A stretch of DNA of 64,000 nt from Rhizophlyctis rosea (GCA_027596075.1 JADGJC010000015.1:193158-257157), one strand, 5' to 3'. Shown: positions 23,473 to 36,190, counted from the first letter of the stretch. Numbers and translations: made by a program. The notes: generated from the sequence alone by a model not told the origin.

Positions 23473-24256
23473 TTATAGCCGGATGCTGACACCGAATGCG
23501 GCAGATACATCTCGCCATTCGTCCATACCATAATCAACAATATGAGCATACCCCTCTGTGTTTTTTGTCTCGAGGGTTTTCGTGGTGGGTGTAGGACAGT
23601 AGACGTAACTTTGGGAGTATTCTGTAGTTGAAAGTTGTATCGTCGGCGGGTAGATGTCTCGTCCTGTCCCTATCCATGTTGCAACGAGAAACGTAGCTCT
23701 ACAGAGCGATGTCATTGGCGGAACCGTATGGAGGCCGAGTTGATGATTCACGAATTCGCGGGTTTGGGCGTAGTGATTGCAGTAGATTGGATCGTAAAGG
23801 TCCCAGGACGGATAGATACTGGTTGTTTGAATTTTGTGCTTAATTGGGTGTGATTTGCGTTGGGAGGAATGTGATGCAAACCTTGGTGGGGAGCATCTCC
23901 AAAGTATTGAACCACACATGGGGGTTGTTCTGCTGCAAGTAGAGTTAGACCCTTCGTCCCATATGAACTTCGCGACTTCGAATCTCTCCGCCTGTCATTA
24001 CATTTTTGATGCGTGAGCATGGTCGGGAAAAAGCATTACCCTATTCCTCAATCATCAACCAACCTGCTCGTGATTTTTCCAAATCGACTGCAAAGAATTG
24101 ACGAACACCGTAGGGATCAACGTTTGTTTCCTGATACACCGGTGGGGACAATCGATCAGCTTTGAGTGACTGGCAGCAAATGAAGCGCTTGGGTGGAATA
24201 AACATACTGGGGAATAGAACGAATGGAGCTGCAAGAGAAACGGGGTAAGTGGTCAT
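23473..24256 (-). CDS. Unrecognised multi-exon gene, Cys/Tyr/Pro-rich product
   Basis: Two or three exons are suggested. The upstream one begins after a TCTCTTGCAG acceptor near 24230 (APFVLFPSMFIPPKRF...) and ends near GTTGGT at about 24050. The downstream one reads FEVAKFIWDEGSNSTCSR, and the last part (to 23473) contains PSWDLYDPIYCNHYAQTREF and ends in DVSAAFGVSIRL. No domain is recognised. Spread-out cysteines and N-glycosylation-type motifs would suit a secreted protein, but I do not see a signal peptide exon. The 5' end is unresolved. Confidence 0.35.
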
Positions 24257-25160
24257 TCATGAAGGGCTCCATCCCGTATGGTGTTCGATCCGCGACGCCC
24301 GACCACTCAAACGAAAGTACCCAATAGAAAGACATACCTTCTCGGAGTGAAGATGATGAGAATTGATAAGCGCGAGAATGGAGGGAGTGGAGGGTGATTA
24401 GATGGGATGGGAAACGGGTGCCCAGCTGTTCAGAAATGAGAGGTTGAAGCTGAGGGAAAGAGAGAATTGTGGCGACCTATATATTGATTTTCATGGAAGG
24501 TTGACTCTGCATCAACTCGAAAGCTTGACGTAACATGAGAGGCTAGATGTGTAATCCAGCTGCTCGGGTTATGATGCCCTGGGCTCTTCAGGAGCTCAGA
24601 TACCCAACCTGACATCGTGATGAGACAAATGGAGACAATGACATCAGGTGATGACTGTGCCACCTTCGTCAGGGTCCTATGCGCGAGTTGTCCCGTTGGG
24701 TCGTAAACATCTCCTCTGTGCTTCCGTTCATCGGACTTTCTCACAGCGTTGCGGACCTTTGCTGAACACATCACTTCTGTAATATACATGACCCGCAGTT
24801 GGCGTCGACATCGAAGGCCCCAAGATCAACGTCAAAATCCAACCGCATCCAGTTCCGAAACCTCGCCGTCTTGGCGGCAGACCCAAACTTCCAGTTCGCT
24901 AACTTGGAGTGGGTGAAGCATTAGCCGATTCTGGCCCTCGCATTCCATCTCGGATCACAGCGCATTTTGGTGATTGCAGGTTCAAAAGCTAGTCTCATTT
25001 CGGCCACACAGTGTCACGAGTGACTGCTAAACAGAAAGAATATCAGAGAAAATCATCTATTACAGGACCGACTCGGTCGATCATACACGCTGCAAAAAGC
25101 TAAAATACGGGTACAACTAATTCTCTAACCTACTCTACTTGATTTGTGAACTAAATGACA
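24257..25160. other. Intergenic
   Basis: No recognisable gene. It probably holds the 5' part or promoter of the gene at 23473-24256 and the 3' flank of the secreted protein at 25161. Confidence 0.4.
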
Positions 25161-25778
25161 TCACTTGCGACGGGCAGCGGCAGTAGGGGCGGCAGTCTGA
25201 GTGACAGTGACGGTAACAACCGAGGTGGATACATACACCGCTGGTATTTCCCTCTTGCGAATCCCACCAAGCAATCCCCCAACGCCGGAGCCCACACCGG
25301 AAACCACGCCAGCAACACCAGTTGCGACCCCACCAACAGCGGAGCTAACAGCACTCGCAGCACCCCCAACAACGGAGCTGACGGTACCGGTAACGCCCGT
25401 GGCTGGAGGGGCAGCGTTGGCGTTCTGCGACACGTAACAGCTAGGAATCATGCAGTTCGGAATACACTTTGTCGTCATGACGCCCGTATTGGTATCGCTC
25501 TTGACCGACGTACAAATCGATCCGGCGGCGCAGTCGAATTGGGAGGTGCAGGAGGGGTACGCATCACCCGTTGCCGACTTGGAGAGAAACTTGCTAACGC
25601 AGCTGGAGACAAGACATGATGGGACACATCTGTTGACTGATGTTGCTGCGCCGGTGCTGTCCTTGATGGCAGTGCAGAGGGAGCTGGAGTCGCAATCTGC
25701 TTGGGCGGTGCAGATGGGGTAGTCTTGGGCGTAGGCGGAGGCGGCGAGGCCGACGACGAGGAGGGATTTGACGTGCAT
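25161..25778 (-). CDS. Secreted Cys-rich protein with Gly/Ala/Val-rich tail
   Basis: 205 residues from the Met beginning MHVKSLLVVGLAASAYAQ; the upstream Met at 25832 would bury the signal peptide. The signal peptide probably ends at AYA-Q. Residues ~20-130 hold two similar Cys modules of the form YP.CT.Q.DC...S.CT..K.....T..CVPSC. The following ~60 residues are a flexible Gly/Ala/Val/Ser stretch (SAVSSAVGGVATGVAGVVSG), and a Thr/Val-rich end closes the protein. It is likely a wall-associated or extracellular protein; no enzyme family is recognised. Confidence 0.8.
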   Translation of the reverse strand: MHVKSLLVVGLAASAYAQDYPICTAQADCDSSSLCTAIKDSTGAATSVNRCVPSCLVSSCVSKFLSKSATGDAYPSCTSQFDCAAGSICTSVKSDTNTGVMTTKCIPNCMIPSCYVSQNANAAPPATGVTGTVSSVVGGAASAVSSAVGGVATGVAGVVSGVGSGVGGLLGGIRKREIPAVYVSTSVVTVTVTQTAAPTAAARRK

Positions 25779-26821
25779 TACTTTTTTGGGGGGTATTTGG
25801 GGGGTATGAAGGGGTATGTAACTCGTGGGCAATTGAGTTATCCTTTATAGGAGGGCAGGAGGGTATAGGGAGTAGATGCCTAATTTATATGATTTTTGAC
25901 GTTGAATGGTGTGTTTTGATCTGTTATTCCGATCGATAGCCTCAATGCACGGAGCTGTGGAACCAGCGGAGCTGATAATCCCCTCCCCGCTTTCCTAAAT
26001 TACCCCTCGATCGATGTATATTGCTCAATAGCTAGTAGCGGCCAAAGATCGCAACTTCGCGTTGCACGGAGCTCAGATACATTTGCTAAACGCAGAACAA
26101 GCCGGAGTTAGGATAAACTTCCCAAAAACGGCAATCATATCTTCTCATGTCTTGCATTCAAATTAGGGAACTCTAGAAGTCTCAAACTTCGTTAAATTGG
26201 GATCAGATAGACACTCGGAATTGAGAAATATTACCCAGACAGTGGTAGCTTGTGTGATGAATCAATCGAGTGACCGTAAATACAAATGGGCTTACATTCA
26301 TGCCTGGGCGGTGGGACGGTGCTTCTAGAACAGTGGGATAAACCTCCACAATCTTGTAATCCTCGATCGTTTCAATCAGCCACAAGAGTAAACAAAAGTA
26401 AAATAACTCAAAGTGACGAAGTAAACAAGTGCTTGCTCGATGTTGTTCAAACTCGGGAAATCTGCCTTTGTGCGTAAGCGTTCATATCATATCCTGATGA
26501 TTCCCAAAGGCCATCGTCATTGGCAAAACCTGCTGTGTGGTCAGCACTTCACTCACAACTCGTTAGCCACAGTAGAACGCAGGTCATTCGGAACTCCATT
26601 ACTTCCATTACATTCATGCGAATTTTGAAGAGAGCCGCTTCGGTCCATGTTTCCACTGTTCTTCATTGGTTTTGATCATTTTTGGCATGCTGGATTTTGG
26701 AAACATGGACCGAAGCGGCTGGTTATTAGACTATATTAGACATTACTACATGAGAACTATTAGCAAAATTACATATGAAGTATCTACTTTTACAATAAAC
26801 TTTCTTCCAACCGCGACTATG
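25779..26821. other. Intergenic with perfect inverted repeat
   Basis: Contains the 23-bp inverted repeat at 26633-26720 beyond the 3' end of the permease gene. Nothing else is recognised. Confidence 0.5.
26633..26720. repeat. Perfect 23-bp inverted repeat, 42-bp spacer
   Basis: Arms 26633-26655 and 26698-26720 are exact reverse complements (left arm starts AGCCGCTTCGGTCCATG). The sequence can form a long hairpin about 100 bp downstream of the permease stop codon. No target-site duplication flanks it. Confidence 0.9.
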
Positions 26822-28606
26822 CTAATAAGCAAAGCGGAAGTCCAACCTCTTATTACCCTCATCCGTCGTAGTCTTCAAATAGTTCACCTGCTCAGCAGGC
26901 GTCATAGCATCCCACTTCGCCTTCTTCCACGCATTCCTCTTCTTATAATAGATCCTAATCACAAAGTATGACACAAAGTTGAACGCCGCAATGCCAATCA
27001 AAATCCGGTTGCCGCGGTGGTAGAAAGGCTTGTCGTCATCACGGTAGATGTTTGATCCCATGATGGAGCCAATTTGGACAGACATGTTGTACAATGCGCT
27101 GGCTACGGTGCGGGTACGTACTGATCCGGCATTACGGGACGTCCAGGCTACGACGACGGCGTGGCAGAGAGGGTGAGCAACGACGAGCGAGACAATGGTG
27201 TAGCGGAGCCAGACGTTCGCGTCGTCGGGGAGGTAGATGAGGATGAGAAGGAAGATCATGTTCCAGGTTTGGTTGACCATGTTCACGATGGTTTTGTCAT
27301 TGTATTTTTCTGAGAGACGGGTGATGAGGAGGAGTTGCAAAATGAGCAGGACGGAGGATGGGATGGTGAGGAGGGTTGTGGTGTAGGTGTCGAATTTCAT
27401 GGCGCGGATGGTGAGGGTGAGGTATTGTGATGGCGAGGCGTTGGGGATTAGGTGAGACAAGCCGACGAAGTAGATGGGGTATAGGTCAAAGTCTTTGAGG
27501 GTCTTCCAGAACTTGCGGGGAGTGAGAGCTTGACGGTTGTGCATGTCGCCTTTGGATGGGTCATCCAGCAAAATACGGGTGACCATGATGGTTTCCTCCC
27601 GCTCGCTGAACCATCCGTTCTTGCCGCGGAATCGGGAGGCCGTCTGTGTCGGAGATGGCGGGAGGTAGAAGTAGGAGAATGCACCGATGAAGAAGGTAAG
27701 GATGCCTTCCAACGCGAACAGCCACTGCCAACCATGCCAACCCAAGGTGCCGCGAAGGCGAAGGAGACCAAAAGCGAGGAAGGCAGAGACGACGTTGGTG
27801 ATAGTTAAAGAGGTCCAGAACCAACTGAGACGGATAGGAAGTTCCTAAAAAGGGACTGGTATTAGGACTATGATCTGCATGACAATATCAACTCGAGCAT
27901 TGTTGGTTCAGATACTCACATTCTTTTTGTAGAAATACGTTAAATACAACACAACGTCTGGAATAAATCCACCTTCCAAAAGCCCCAACAACGACCTTGT
28001 CAAAAAGAACGAAGTACGCCCACTGATCCATGCCTGAGAAGTCGCCACAATAGACCAAGTCATCATCTGAATAGGAATCCATCGGTCGGGTCCCAACCGC
28101 TTGGAAATCATCTGGGAGGGCAGCTCGGCAAATAGGAAAGAGGTCAGGAAGATAGTTTGACCGTAATTGAAGTCGTTGGTGTTTAGCCCGAGATCGGTAA
28201 GGAAGTTGTCGGCGAGAGCTTGATTGATGTTGCCACGGTCGATTTGGAGGGCGAAGAACATGATGCAGGTGAAGAGCATGATTCGCCAGTCGATTTTGCG
28301 GACGAGTCTATGTTGGGAACAGAAACGCCGTCAGTGATCCAGTGCTTCAAGCGTTACCGGAAGGATGTTAGAACCAAACACCTACTTTCTCTCCTCTTCC
28401 GTATCCCACTGCGCCGTCGGATCAAAGCGATGCCTTCCCTCATAGTCGTCACGCGGTTGATAGAATTTTGACAGCTCCTCATCTTCAAAGACCTTGACAT
28501 CGGAGATGAAGACGGTGTCCTTGTACTTGTCTTCCTTCTCGTGGAGGCTCTCAATATCCTTTTCGGATTTGTTGACGCGATGGATGACCGCCTCGGTTGG
28601 TGCCAT
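26822..28606 (-). CDS. MFS anion:cation symporter, Dal5/allantoate-permease family
   Basis: Three exons: 28606-28386, 28307-27920 and 27844-26822, all in phase, about 540 residues. A ~75-residue acidic cytosolic N-terminus precedes the first helix ([20 protein letters not shown]), which carries the family's ...Q.DR.N...A pattern. The loop [17 protein letters not shown] matches the conserved MFS segment after the second helix. About 12 membrane segments are visible, with a long central loop (residues ~265-310) and a hydrophilic C-terminus. The ACS family imports organic anions such as allantoate, nicotinate, pantothenate or biotin precursors at the plasma membrane; the substrate cannot be set from sequence alone. 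The gene looks intact. Confidence 0.9.
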
Positions 28607-31600
28607 TTTAGGTTGATTGAGGTTTCCGTGAAATGGGATGGAGGGGACGAGGAAGGTGGGAGAGACGGAGGACTCGGATGGATGAGAGACTGGCCACTAC
28701 GTGATCTCTAGTGGGAGTGCTGAATGTGATGCATGTGCTGTTGGCAACATGCTCTTTATATCATTTTCCCTACCTTCATTATGACTGAACATGCGCGTAC
28801 ACTTTGGTTGCAATGAGTTCTAAAGATGTGTGCATCATTTGTGTGCCACTCTTGCAACAAAACAACTCTAAACGCAGATTCCTTGTATCCTGGATGTCCT
28901 CCCACTCAAATGAAATGAGCACATCTACTATGAAAGCGGGAAAGAACACAAGGAGGGAGCATCCTGTTGCCCGCCAAAGGCTTTGTGCGATCGGTCAAAC
29001 AATAGCTGAACACTTGCGCCGGGACCATCTCTAAGCCAATCAGGGTTTGACCCGATTTCGTGTGGTAGGTCCCGCACAAAGAAAGTTTCAAGCTTCACTG
29101 CTTGGCGGACCACCGAACGGAGGTTGATGCCCCACCATTTGACAGATGGTGCAACAAACGCTCAAAATGCAGCAACAGCGTACCCAGACCTAATCAACCT
29201 ATAGGCTCTTCCCTTCACCTGGTGATTTGGAAGGCAGGTCGCGTAACATAATCATCGAAACCTCACCAACACCAACGTTTACCATCGGCGGCTCTCGGAC
29301 CCTTTTCAACCTGGTGGCGCAAGCTGGTCAACATTTTGACGGTACCATAGTAAAGTTTTAACCTCCGAAACTCTCAGTACCACCGATTATGACACTTTTG
29401 GAGTTGCCGAGGAATCTGAAGCAAGTCAACGGGAGGGTTTATTGCGCTATTGTGCTTGAGAGTGCCCTGGTTGTTCCACATTCGCAATCATGGAAGGTTG
29501 TGCTGCCAAATGCTGGGGATATTTGCAGCTAAGGCGTGCCAATGGGTCATGTTTTGTGTGGGGGGTCGGCTGGTGGCACAGCAAGTTCGCCTCCTCCAAA
29601 GAAATGAAGAACATGCATTTGCTTTTAAATTCGCTGATGGGCTATAAGCACATTGAGGAGCTGTAAGTGCTTCCCGCAGCCGTGGAACATTATGTTAGGC
29701 TTTTACACGCCTTCTTTATTTGATATTTTCAGCTGCCCTGGTTGCGAAATGGACAGAAAGAGGGATCAGGAAATCTGTCGGGCAGCGTAAGAGTGCTTGC
29801 GATCCGCCTTCCCTATCAACGACCAAACATCCTTGTAAATCTGTGGCTGTGCCGCAAAAATCTGGTTTAGTATAACTCGTTCAGCTCGAGTAAGGTACGG
29901 TGAAAGTAACGGGGGCTATATTTTTGATAGGGAGCAGAAAAGCACTTGCAAAGATCTCAAAGTAAAAGCAAAAGATGGTTTCGCATTAGAAAATCATGGT
30001 AGGTATTTCTTCAGAATTAGACTTGACTTTCGATACGAGGTCCACATTTATCACCGAGTCAGTGCAGGTGCTTGTTGGTGGATGTAGGATGGCGGTTTGC
30101 AGATTTTCTTTGGCATTGGCGAGACGGTAGACCTCAAGCCATAGAGACCTTCATCACTTGAAAATTGAAATACGAGATCGTGCTAATATGTTGCAGTTAC
30201 CACATTCATCACTGAGAGCTGTGGGCCCGCCCCAATAGCACCATGTTGCAGTTGAGCCTCGTTATTGCTGGGCTTCTCAAATAAGGTGTAATTTATCAAT
30301 TTGGTGTGACAATGCCCTGCAGCGTTCATCCCAGACTCCAGTCGATCGAAACTCTGACCCTACGCTTACGTAAGTGAAGGTGGTGGTTCCTTCTGGTGGA
30401 GGTGGTTCTGCGTGCAGCACAATATGTCTGTCTACCTCACCAAAGTTCATTAGCCGCCAACCCAGCTGTACAGGAATGTGGACAAGTTGAATGCAACAGT
30501 CGGTAGAAAAATCATAAACCGTTTTTACTCGCATACATGGGCATCGCTACAAATTTGTACTGGTACTGCATCGAACATACTCAAGTTCATCTCCGCCCTC
30601 CTTGCGTGTTCACAATCAGGTGGACTAGCGAATGCTGAGTCTCACTCCTTCAGTGATAACTGAGACTGTGAAGAGGAGAAAAGGAAAAACTTGCAGAAAA
30701 AGAGACACTTTTTATTGGAAACGTCCCGACCGTGGAAATAGCGAGACCTCAGTCCATCATTAGTCTAGCCAGGGCGAGGGTTATGCGCTGCGCATACCAC
30801 ACTCCCCTCCCAAAAAGCAGGACAAAACTGAATCACTTTCGTGAGTTCGGCACAATGCAAAGGCAGGGCCACACTCCTTCAAGAACATGTCCGCGTTCGG
30901 ACAACCACCGCGTCAGTGGCTTAGATATGAGGCGGGTAAAATCTTTGTTTGGTGAAGGGGCAAACCATATTGAGTATTCAATGCTTAAAATGGTTATATT
31001 GCGAGGTGATTACCAGACGACCGGAAAGAAATCGAAGACGCTGGAATGCGCAGATATGGGTGCGATATTCTGGGTCAGTTGGAATATGTGACAGTAAGAC
31101 AAGGAGGCATATATATGACGCTGTGCTATGCCCATGGGCATTGGTTTTGAATTGTGGGCACTGGGGACCCTTATGAAGTGGCTCGCCATTTCATTCGTCC
31201 GCACAAGCCCAACAACAGTTGAAGGGTTCAGGAGTGAGACTTTTCGGAGGGTTGCCCAACGCGGGCCACGCGGTCTTGGGTCGCATGAGTTGGAGACAAA
31301 CATTACGGGCTAGGAGCCTATTAGCCTATGATGGGATAGCATGGCCATTATTACCAGAATTTTGAACATCGTAGAATCATGAAGCTTCCATCACTTGCAC
31401 ACGCTAAGCTGCCCGCCAACGTGCTATCGAAAGGGTGCGGATATCATCAAAAAAAGCTTTCTCCTCATCAGCGGGTCAGATGCTTTGCTTTCAAGCATGG
31501 AAAACCTTGTGAAAAGGCCTGACACAAATCCGTGGGGTTCGGAGTCCGGACGCGTCGCACGACCGACACGTCGGGGCGTTCCAGCCAAAATTGGAAGGCA

Positions 31601-32209
31601 GAGTCTCACACCAGCACCACCCCGTTGGCCCACTCCAGTCAACTTTGGGCCTGGACATGCTTCCTCGACCATCATGTGCAGGCAGAAATTGCTCGATGGT
31701 CCATGCCTTGTCCGACATGCATTTTCAGGGTTTTTGGTCGTAAAGGTTCGGGAGGTGTCTCGACAGAGTCTTTTTTCTCTGTCACCCGTTCCTTGGCTGG
31801 GCGTTGTCCATCACCAACGTCACCTAGAGGGCGGAAGGGTGAAACGCGGCGAACCCTCACTTTGGTTGCCTATCCATTCTCTTTATCTATGGTCCCCACC
31901 CTCTGACGGTCCGGAGTTTGACGTGAACGATGCTGATTACTTGCTAGCCGATACGACCGACGGAGTTATCGGTCGTTGACACTCCCCACGCGTTTCCTTT
32001 ATGAAGGGCTTCCAAACATCGATACTCCGAAATAGCCTCGGCCATCGCTTTGAAATCTTCCCATACAAGTGAACGAAGTCCAATTCCCCACGCTCTTATA
32101 CCTTCCCTATAGTATACCTTCCAATACAAATTGCCTGTAGTTATCACCTTACCTTATTGTTCATTACTATCGTATATCGTTTGCCGGGAACCAGAACCAT
32201 TTTCATGAA
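28607..32209. other. Gene-poor stretch
   Basis: About 3.6 kb without a supportable gene. A 194-codon plus-strand frame (31395-31979) and an 85-codon minus-strand frame (30277-30534) are open, but I see no domain or splice context. The promoter of the gene at 32210 lies at the right end. Confidence 0.4.
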
Positions 32210-33883
32210 ATGGCTTCAACCTCAAGCGCACAACCGATTAAAGACCTGCCCATACGACACCAACGGCCTCTCGCATCATCACACTCCCCTTCTCCACCAT
32301 CAATATCCCAAATGTTCGACAAACTGAAGCGGTTCGCCCGCTCAAGATCGATACATGCTGGGGATGATCGAGCACCGCCTGTGAACTCGACTCATCATTC
32401 GCCAGCTGTCAGAAGGTGCCACAGTGCTGCTGCCATCTCGCGCAAGAAGTCTATAGGAGGATCATCATCGCATTCATCGGAGAGGAGCGAGGGAGAGGAA
32501 GATGTTGAGGATGAGGAGCGCTGGCGGTTGCGGGAATTGCGGGACCAGTGGGGTTCACCGGAGGATGCTGGCATTACTCAAGAGATGTTAGAGAAGTTAC
32601 GCATCGCAGCTAATGCCAATCGGGAGGGAGTTGAAGATGAGAGTAACCGGGCATCATCTCGATTGAGTCGAAGAGCTTCAAGAAAGACCTCAAAGAAGCG
32701 ATCGTCAAGCGCATTCCCGGCGTTGTCACAGTTTGACGCACTTATTTCCCTACCCACCGCTGAACAACCATTTGACCACCAGTATTATGGTGAACCATCA
32801 CACGGCCCCACCCCACCATTTCACCACTCACAACGACCGCACAGCCCTGTGACCAAATCAAAGCGTATGTCCCGGATAGCGTCCAACGACTTCCCTCCTT
32901 CCATTCACACAACATTCAACGGGCTTGTCTCGCCCCCTCCATCCATGAAGTCAGCACCCCTCACGGTTGACATTCCACATTCTGATGCAGGCTTTGCACC
33001 ATACCGACACCACAACACTTCATCAGCAGCACACAACATGTCACCCATTCCTCCAGCCTCATACCCGTACCATGAATCGCCGCCATCACCATCACCAGTA
33101 GTTCCTCAAACCCCACGTACACCTCGAACACCCCGTACCGCAACCGCATCGTACTATGGATCAAGAGCAGCATCTTCTCCACCGCCATACCCGCCCAGCC
33201 GCACACCAACACAATCCTATCACGGTTCGCGAGCAGATTCACCACCCCTCCTGATCCCTCACGGCCGACACCCAACCTCCTCCTTCTTGGCTTCAAGATC
33301 AGATTCACCACCGCTCGGCATCCATCCACCAGGCATGCGCAACCCAGCAGCATCTTACCACAGCTCGCGAGCAGACTCACCCCCACTGCTCATCCCACCC
33401 TCTCGCTCGTCCTCACATCACCTTACAAACGTCCTTACAGCCTGGCAACAGCAACATGATGCATCTCGCCGCTCAACACCAACGCAACTACCTCCCATTC
33501 AAGCCGAATCCCCACCATCACCTCCAGCTCGCACTCAAGCCTCCCTCTCACCTGCCTCTCTTCCCCCACCTGCCACCACGTTTCCACTACCTAACAGTCC
33601 CCACCCACATACAACATCCCTCCCCCCACCTCCACGTCGCCGCGAATCCACAAAACACGGTCGAGGCAAGTCCATTTCCGTCTCCGTTTGGCCGACATAC
33701 GCTACACCGGAGGAGTCGTACGGCGTGGAGCCAGTGGAGAACGAGCGGGAGAAGGGGTTCGTGCCGCGGAGTGGGGATGTGCCGGACCCCGGGCCGAAGA
33801 ACAGGAGTAGACGGAAGCGGAGGAGTTTGGAAGTTAATGGCTATGGGGTTGTCGTTGACGGGAGGGGAGGGTACTTACAATGA
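32210..33883 (+). CDS. Large disordered Ser/Pro-rich protein with degenerate repeats
   Basis: Single-exon frame of 557 residues starting MASTSSAQPIKDLP. It is almost wholly low-complexity (Ser, Pro, His, Arg). Residues ~95-135 form a short charged helix (ERWRLRELRDQWGSPEDAGI). Residues ~305-405 carry four degenerate repeats of about 22 residues built on SYHGSRADSPPLLIP, and a PRTPRTPRT run precedes them. The C-terminus is basic (KNRSRRKRRS). Many SP/TP sites suggest heavy phosphorylation. No known family. It is convergent with the gene at 34564. Confidence 0.75.
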   Translation: MASTSSAQPIKDLPIRHQRPLASSHSPSPPSISQMFDKLKRFARSRSIHAGDDRAPPVNSTHHSPAVRRCHSAAAISRKKSIGGSSSHSSERSEGEEDVEDEERWRLRELRDQWGSPEDAGITQEMLEKLRIAANANREGVEDESNRASSRLSRRASRKTSKKRSSSAFPALSQFDALISLPTAEQPFDHQYYGEPSHGPTPPFHHSQRPHSPVTKSKRMSRIASNDFPPSIHTTFNGLVSPPPSMKSAPLTVDIPHSDAGFAPYRHHNTSSAAHNMSPIPPASYPYHESPPSPSPVVPQTPRTPRTPRTATASYYGSRAASSPPPYPPSRTPTQSYHGSRADSPPLLIPHGRHPTSSFLASRSDSPPLGIHPPGMRNPAASYHSSRADSPPLLIPPSRSSSHHLTNVLTAWQQQHDASRRSTPTQLPPIQAESPPSPPARTQASLSPASLPPPATTFPLPNSPHPHTTSLPPPPRRRESTKHGRGKSISVSVWPTYATPEESYGVEPVENEREKGFVPRSGDVPDPGPKNRSRRKRRSLEVNGYGVVVDGRGGYLQ

Positions 33884-34563
33884 TGAATGAAATTTAGTTA
33901 TGTGATTATTTTGATATATGATGTAGTTCCTATGATATAGCTGGATCTATGGTTATTGTTTAGTGTCGGAAAGTGAAGGCAGCCTTCAACATTAGCGTAA
34001 AGGGGCTGGCCTGAGGAACGGGTTTATAAGTTTGCTTATATTGCACTTGTTTTTGCGTAATGTCGTAGTTAGAAAAACATAATATGAATTGTTGCTCTTG
34101 TTTGAGTATTGATATGCTTGAAAAAGGTTGGTTGTATGATATGATGGTGGTGGTAGTAATGGAAAATTTTTGGTAAACAAATGAAGGGTGGACGAACCTA
34201 GGGTTTACATGTTTACAGAAGTCAATAATCATCTCGACTCGAAACCGCAAGTCGAATGAACTAGGTATATTTACAAAACTACAAAACAACTTACACGTGC
34301 GCCAAAACATCCGGCATGGTTTGCCTAATGTTCGGAAACTGAGGCTTCCGGGAAGCTACTACTACTACTACTACTACTACTACTGAATCAATACGAAGGA
34401 CAAACAAACAATTAATTTTTGGTATGCGTACTGTATCCCAACCCTTCATCGTTTCGTATCCCACCCTATTATCATTTTCAATCTACCAGCCGAGAGACAA
34501 CCACCCTCTGTAAACACTAGTCATCCATTACGCCATTATCGATCTAATCATCTGACCCATTGT
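33884..34563. repeat. Convergent 3' intergenic region with (CTA)n microsatellite
   Basis: AT-rich region between two convergent genes. An uninterrupted trinucleotide run lies at 34356-34384 (about 9 CTA units). No gene seen. Confidence 0.8.
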
Positions 34564-36190
34564 CTATCTAAACACCGGTCGCACCCTCTGGTACTTCCCC
34601 ACAAGCTCATCCAACGACAAATAACTCAAATCATCAAACAAGTCGTCCAGGCCTCTATCACCACCAGCCGCCTGCCTCTTGGCCGTCGCCTCACCACCTG
34701 TCCTTCTCTTTCCAACACCGTAAGGAACGTATGCGGCCATCTTCTTCAACATAATGTCTTCCTCCTCTTCATCTACAACCGTCTTCAATGTGGAGGGTGT
34801 TGGGAGGGAGGATGGGGACGTGGGTGATGGAGACGTGGAAACGGCGGTTGATGAGGAGGATGCGGTGGAGAGACCGGAGACGGCGGAAATACGACGGTCG
34901 GTGTAGGTTAGGGTTGAAGTTACGGATGGGGCGGGGGATGTTGGAGATCGGGAGCGGGGTTGGGGGGGGTGGGGTCGGTGGTTGTGGTGGGTGTCGGGTT
35001 GGGTATCGGGTTGAGAATCTTCACCGGGTAGACCGACCTCGTCATGGGGAGGTTCGTCGATAGGTGATAGGGGTGGTGTGATGGTCTGTTGATATTGAGG
35101 TTGTTGGTGGTATTGCTGGGAACGGGACGTGTACATCATATGCATGGGTTGCATTTCCGAAGCGTATCGGTCGACACTCTTCCTTCCAACGATCAATTTG
35201 AGGGACGGTGAAGATTTCGACGATAAAGCAGCCGGTGTGGTATGTTTGCGTTCGTAGGGTGTGTTAACGTTCCCTTCCGTACTGTTATCAGCCACTCGCC
35301 CATTCGGTGACCCGCCACCTTCGATGCTGGCCATCTTTTCCATTTGCGCGGCACGGATCTTGAGGAAGACTCCGTTGAGTTTGTCCATTTTCATGTCCAG
35401 CTGATGAGTGATGCTGACGCTGGACGAACAGGTCGTTGAAGCAATGGATGGCGGGCGGTTGGGTGATATTGAGGAAGAAACAACAGATGATGAAACATCA
35501 AAGGAAGCCGAACGACGAAGAGAAGGGCGATGCGGGAGTGACGGGATATCCGGGAAAGGCTGTTGTCCTGCTTGCTGTCGCTGCTGTTGTTGTTGTTGCT
35601 GGGAGCGTTGAGATGAGAGGTGTGGCGTCGAAAGAATTGGGGATGTGTCTATGATGGTTTGGTTTTGTGGATGGGGCTCAGGACCACGTTGGTGAACGGG
35701 TAGGGGAGATGGAGCTTTGAGTTGTGGTTGCGAGTGTGAATGCTGTCAAAATGATATATTGGTATGAAGTCAAAAGTGGTCGAAAGTCTTGCCGTCAATT
35801 CACCTGTGGATACGAGGGCGGTCCCCTCGACAGCGCTGGTTGCCCCGCAGGCATGAAGGTAGGCTTGTAAGCCAGCGGATCAACATTTTCATGAATCACC
35901 ATACTCCCAGCCCGTCCCCTCCGTTCTTCGGGACTATTATCCTTTCCATTATCTTTCCCCCCACCAGAACCCCGTTTCATCTTCTGGAAGAACGATTTGA
36001 CAGACTTCAGCATGTTGTTCTTCGGCAGCTGAAGACGGAAGCGGGATGACGACGGTGGTGATGGGTCTGGCTGTCGTGGTGGGTAAGTGAAGAGAGTTTT
36101 TGAACGAGCTCGTCCCTGATCCGGTGCTGGTTCAGGTAGTTCTAGAAACTCAGGGAGACTGAAAGTTGAGTGTGCTCGTTGTCTGTGCAT
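34564..36190 (-). CDS. Disordered Gln/Ser/Pro-rich protein
   Basis: Two exons: 36190 to about 35800 (start MHRQRAHSTFSLPEFLELPE) and about 35740-34564, continuous in frame through ITHQLDMKMDKLNGVF. About 500 residues. A basic helix near residue 60 (NNMLKSVKSFFQKMKRGSGG) could contact membranes. A Gln run and Ser/Thr/Pro-rich stretches follow. The C-terminal ~45 residues (LDDLFDDLSYLSLDELVGKY) form an acidic/hydrophobic motif that could be a docking helix. No known domain. The intron near 35800-35740 is inferred from CAG/GTGAATTG and the frame. A regulatory or scaffold role is possible; function unknown. Confidence 0.65.

Noticed and set aside
31395..31979. 194-codon plus-strand frame
   Set aside because: No family signature, no repeats or signal peptide, and overlapping frames on the other strand are equally open.
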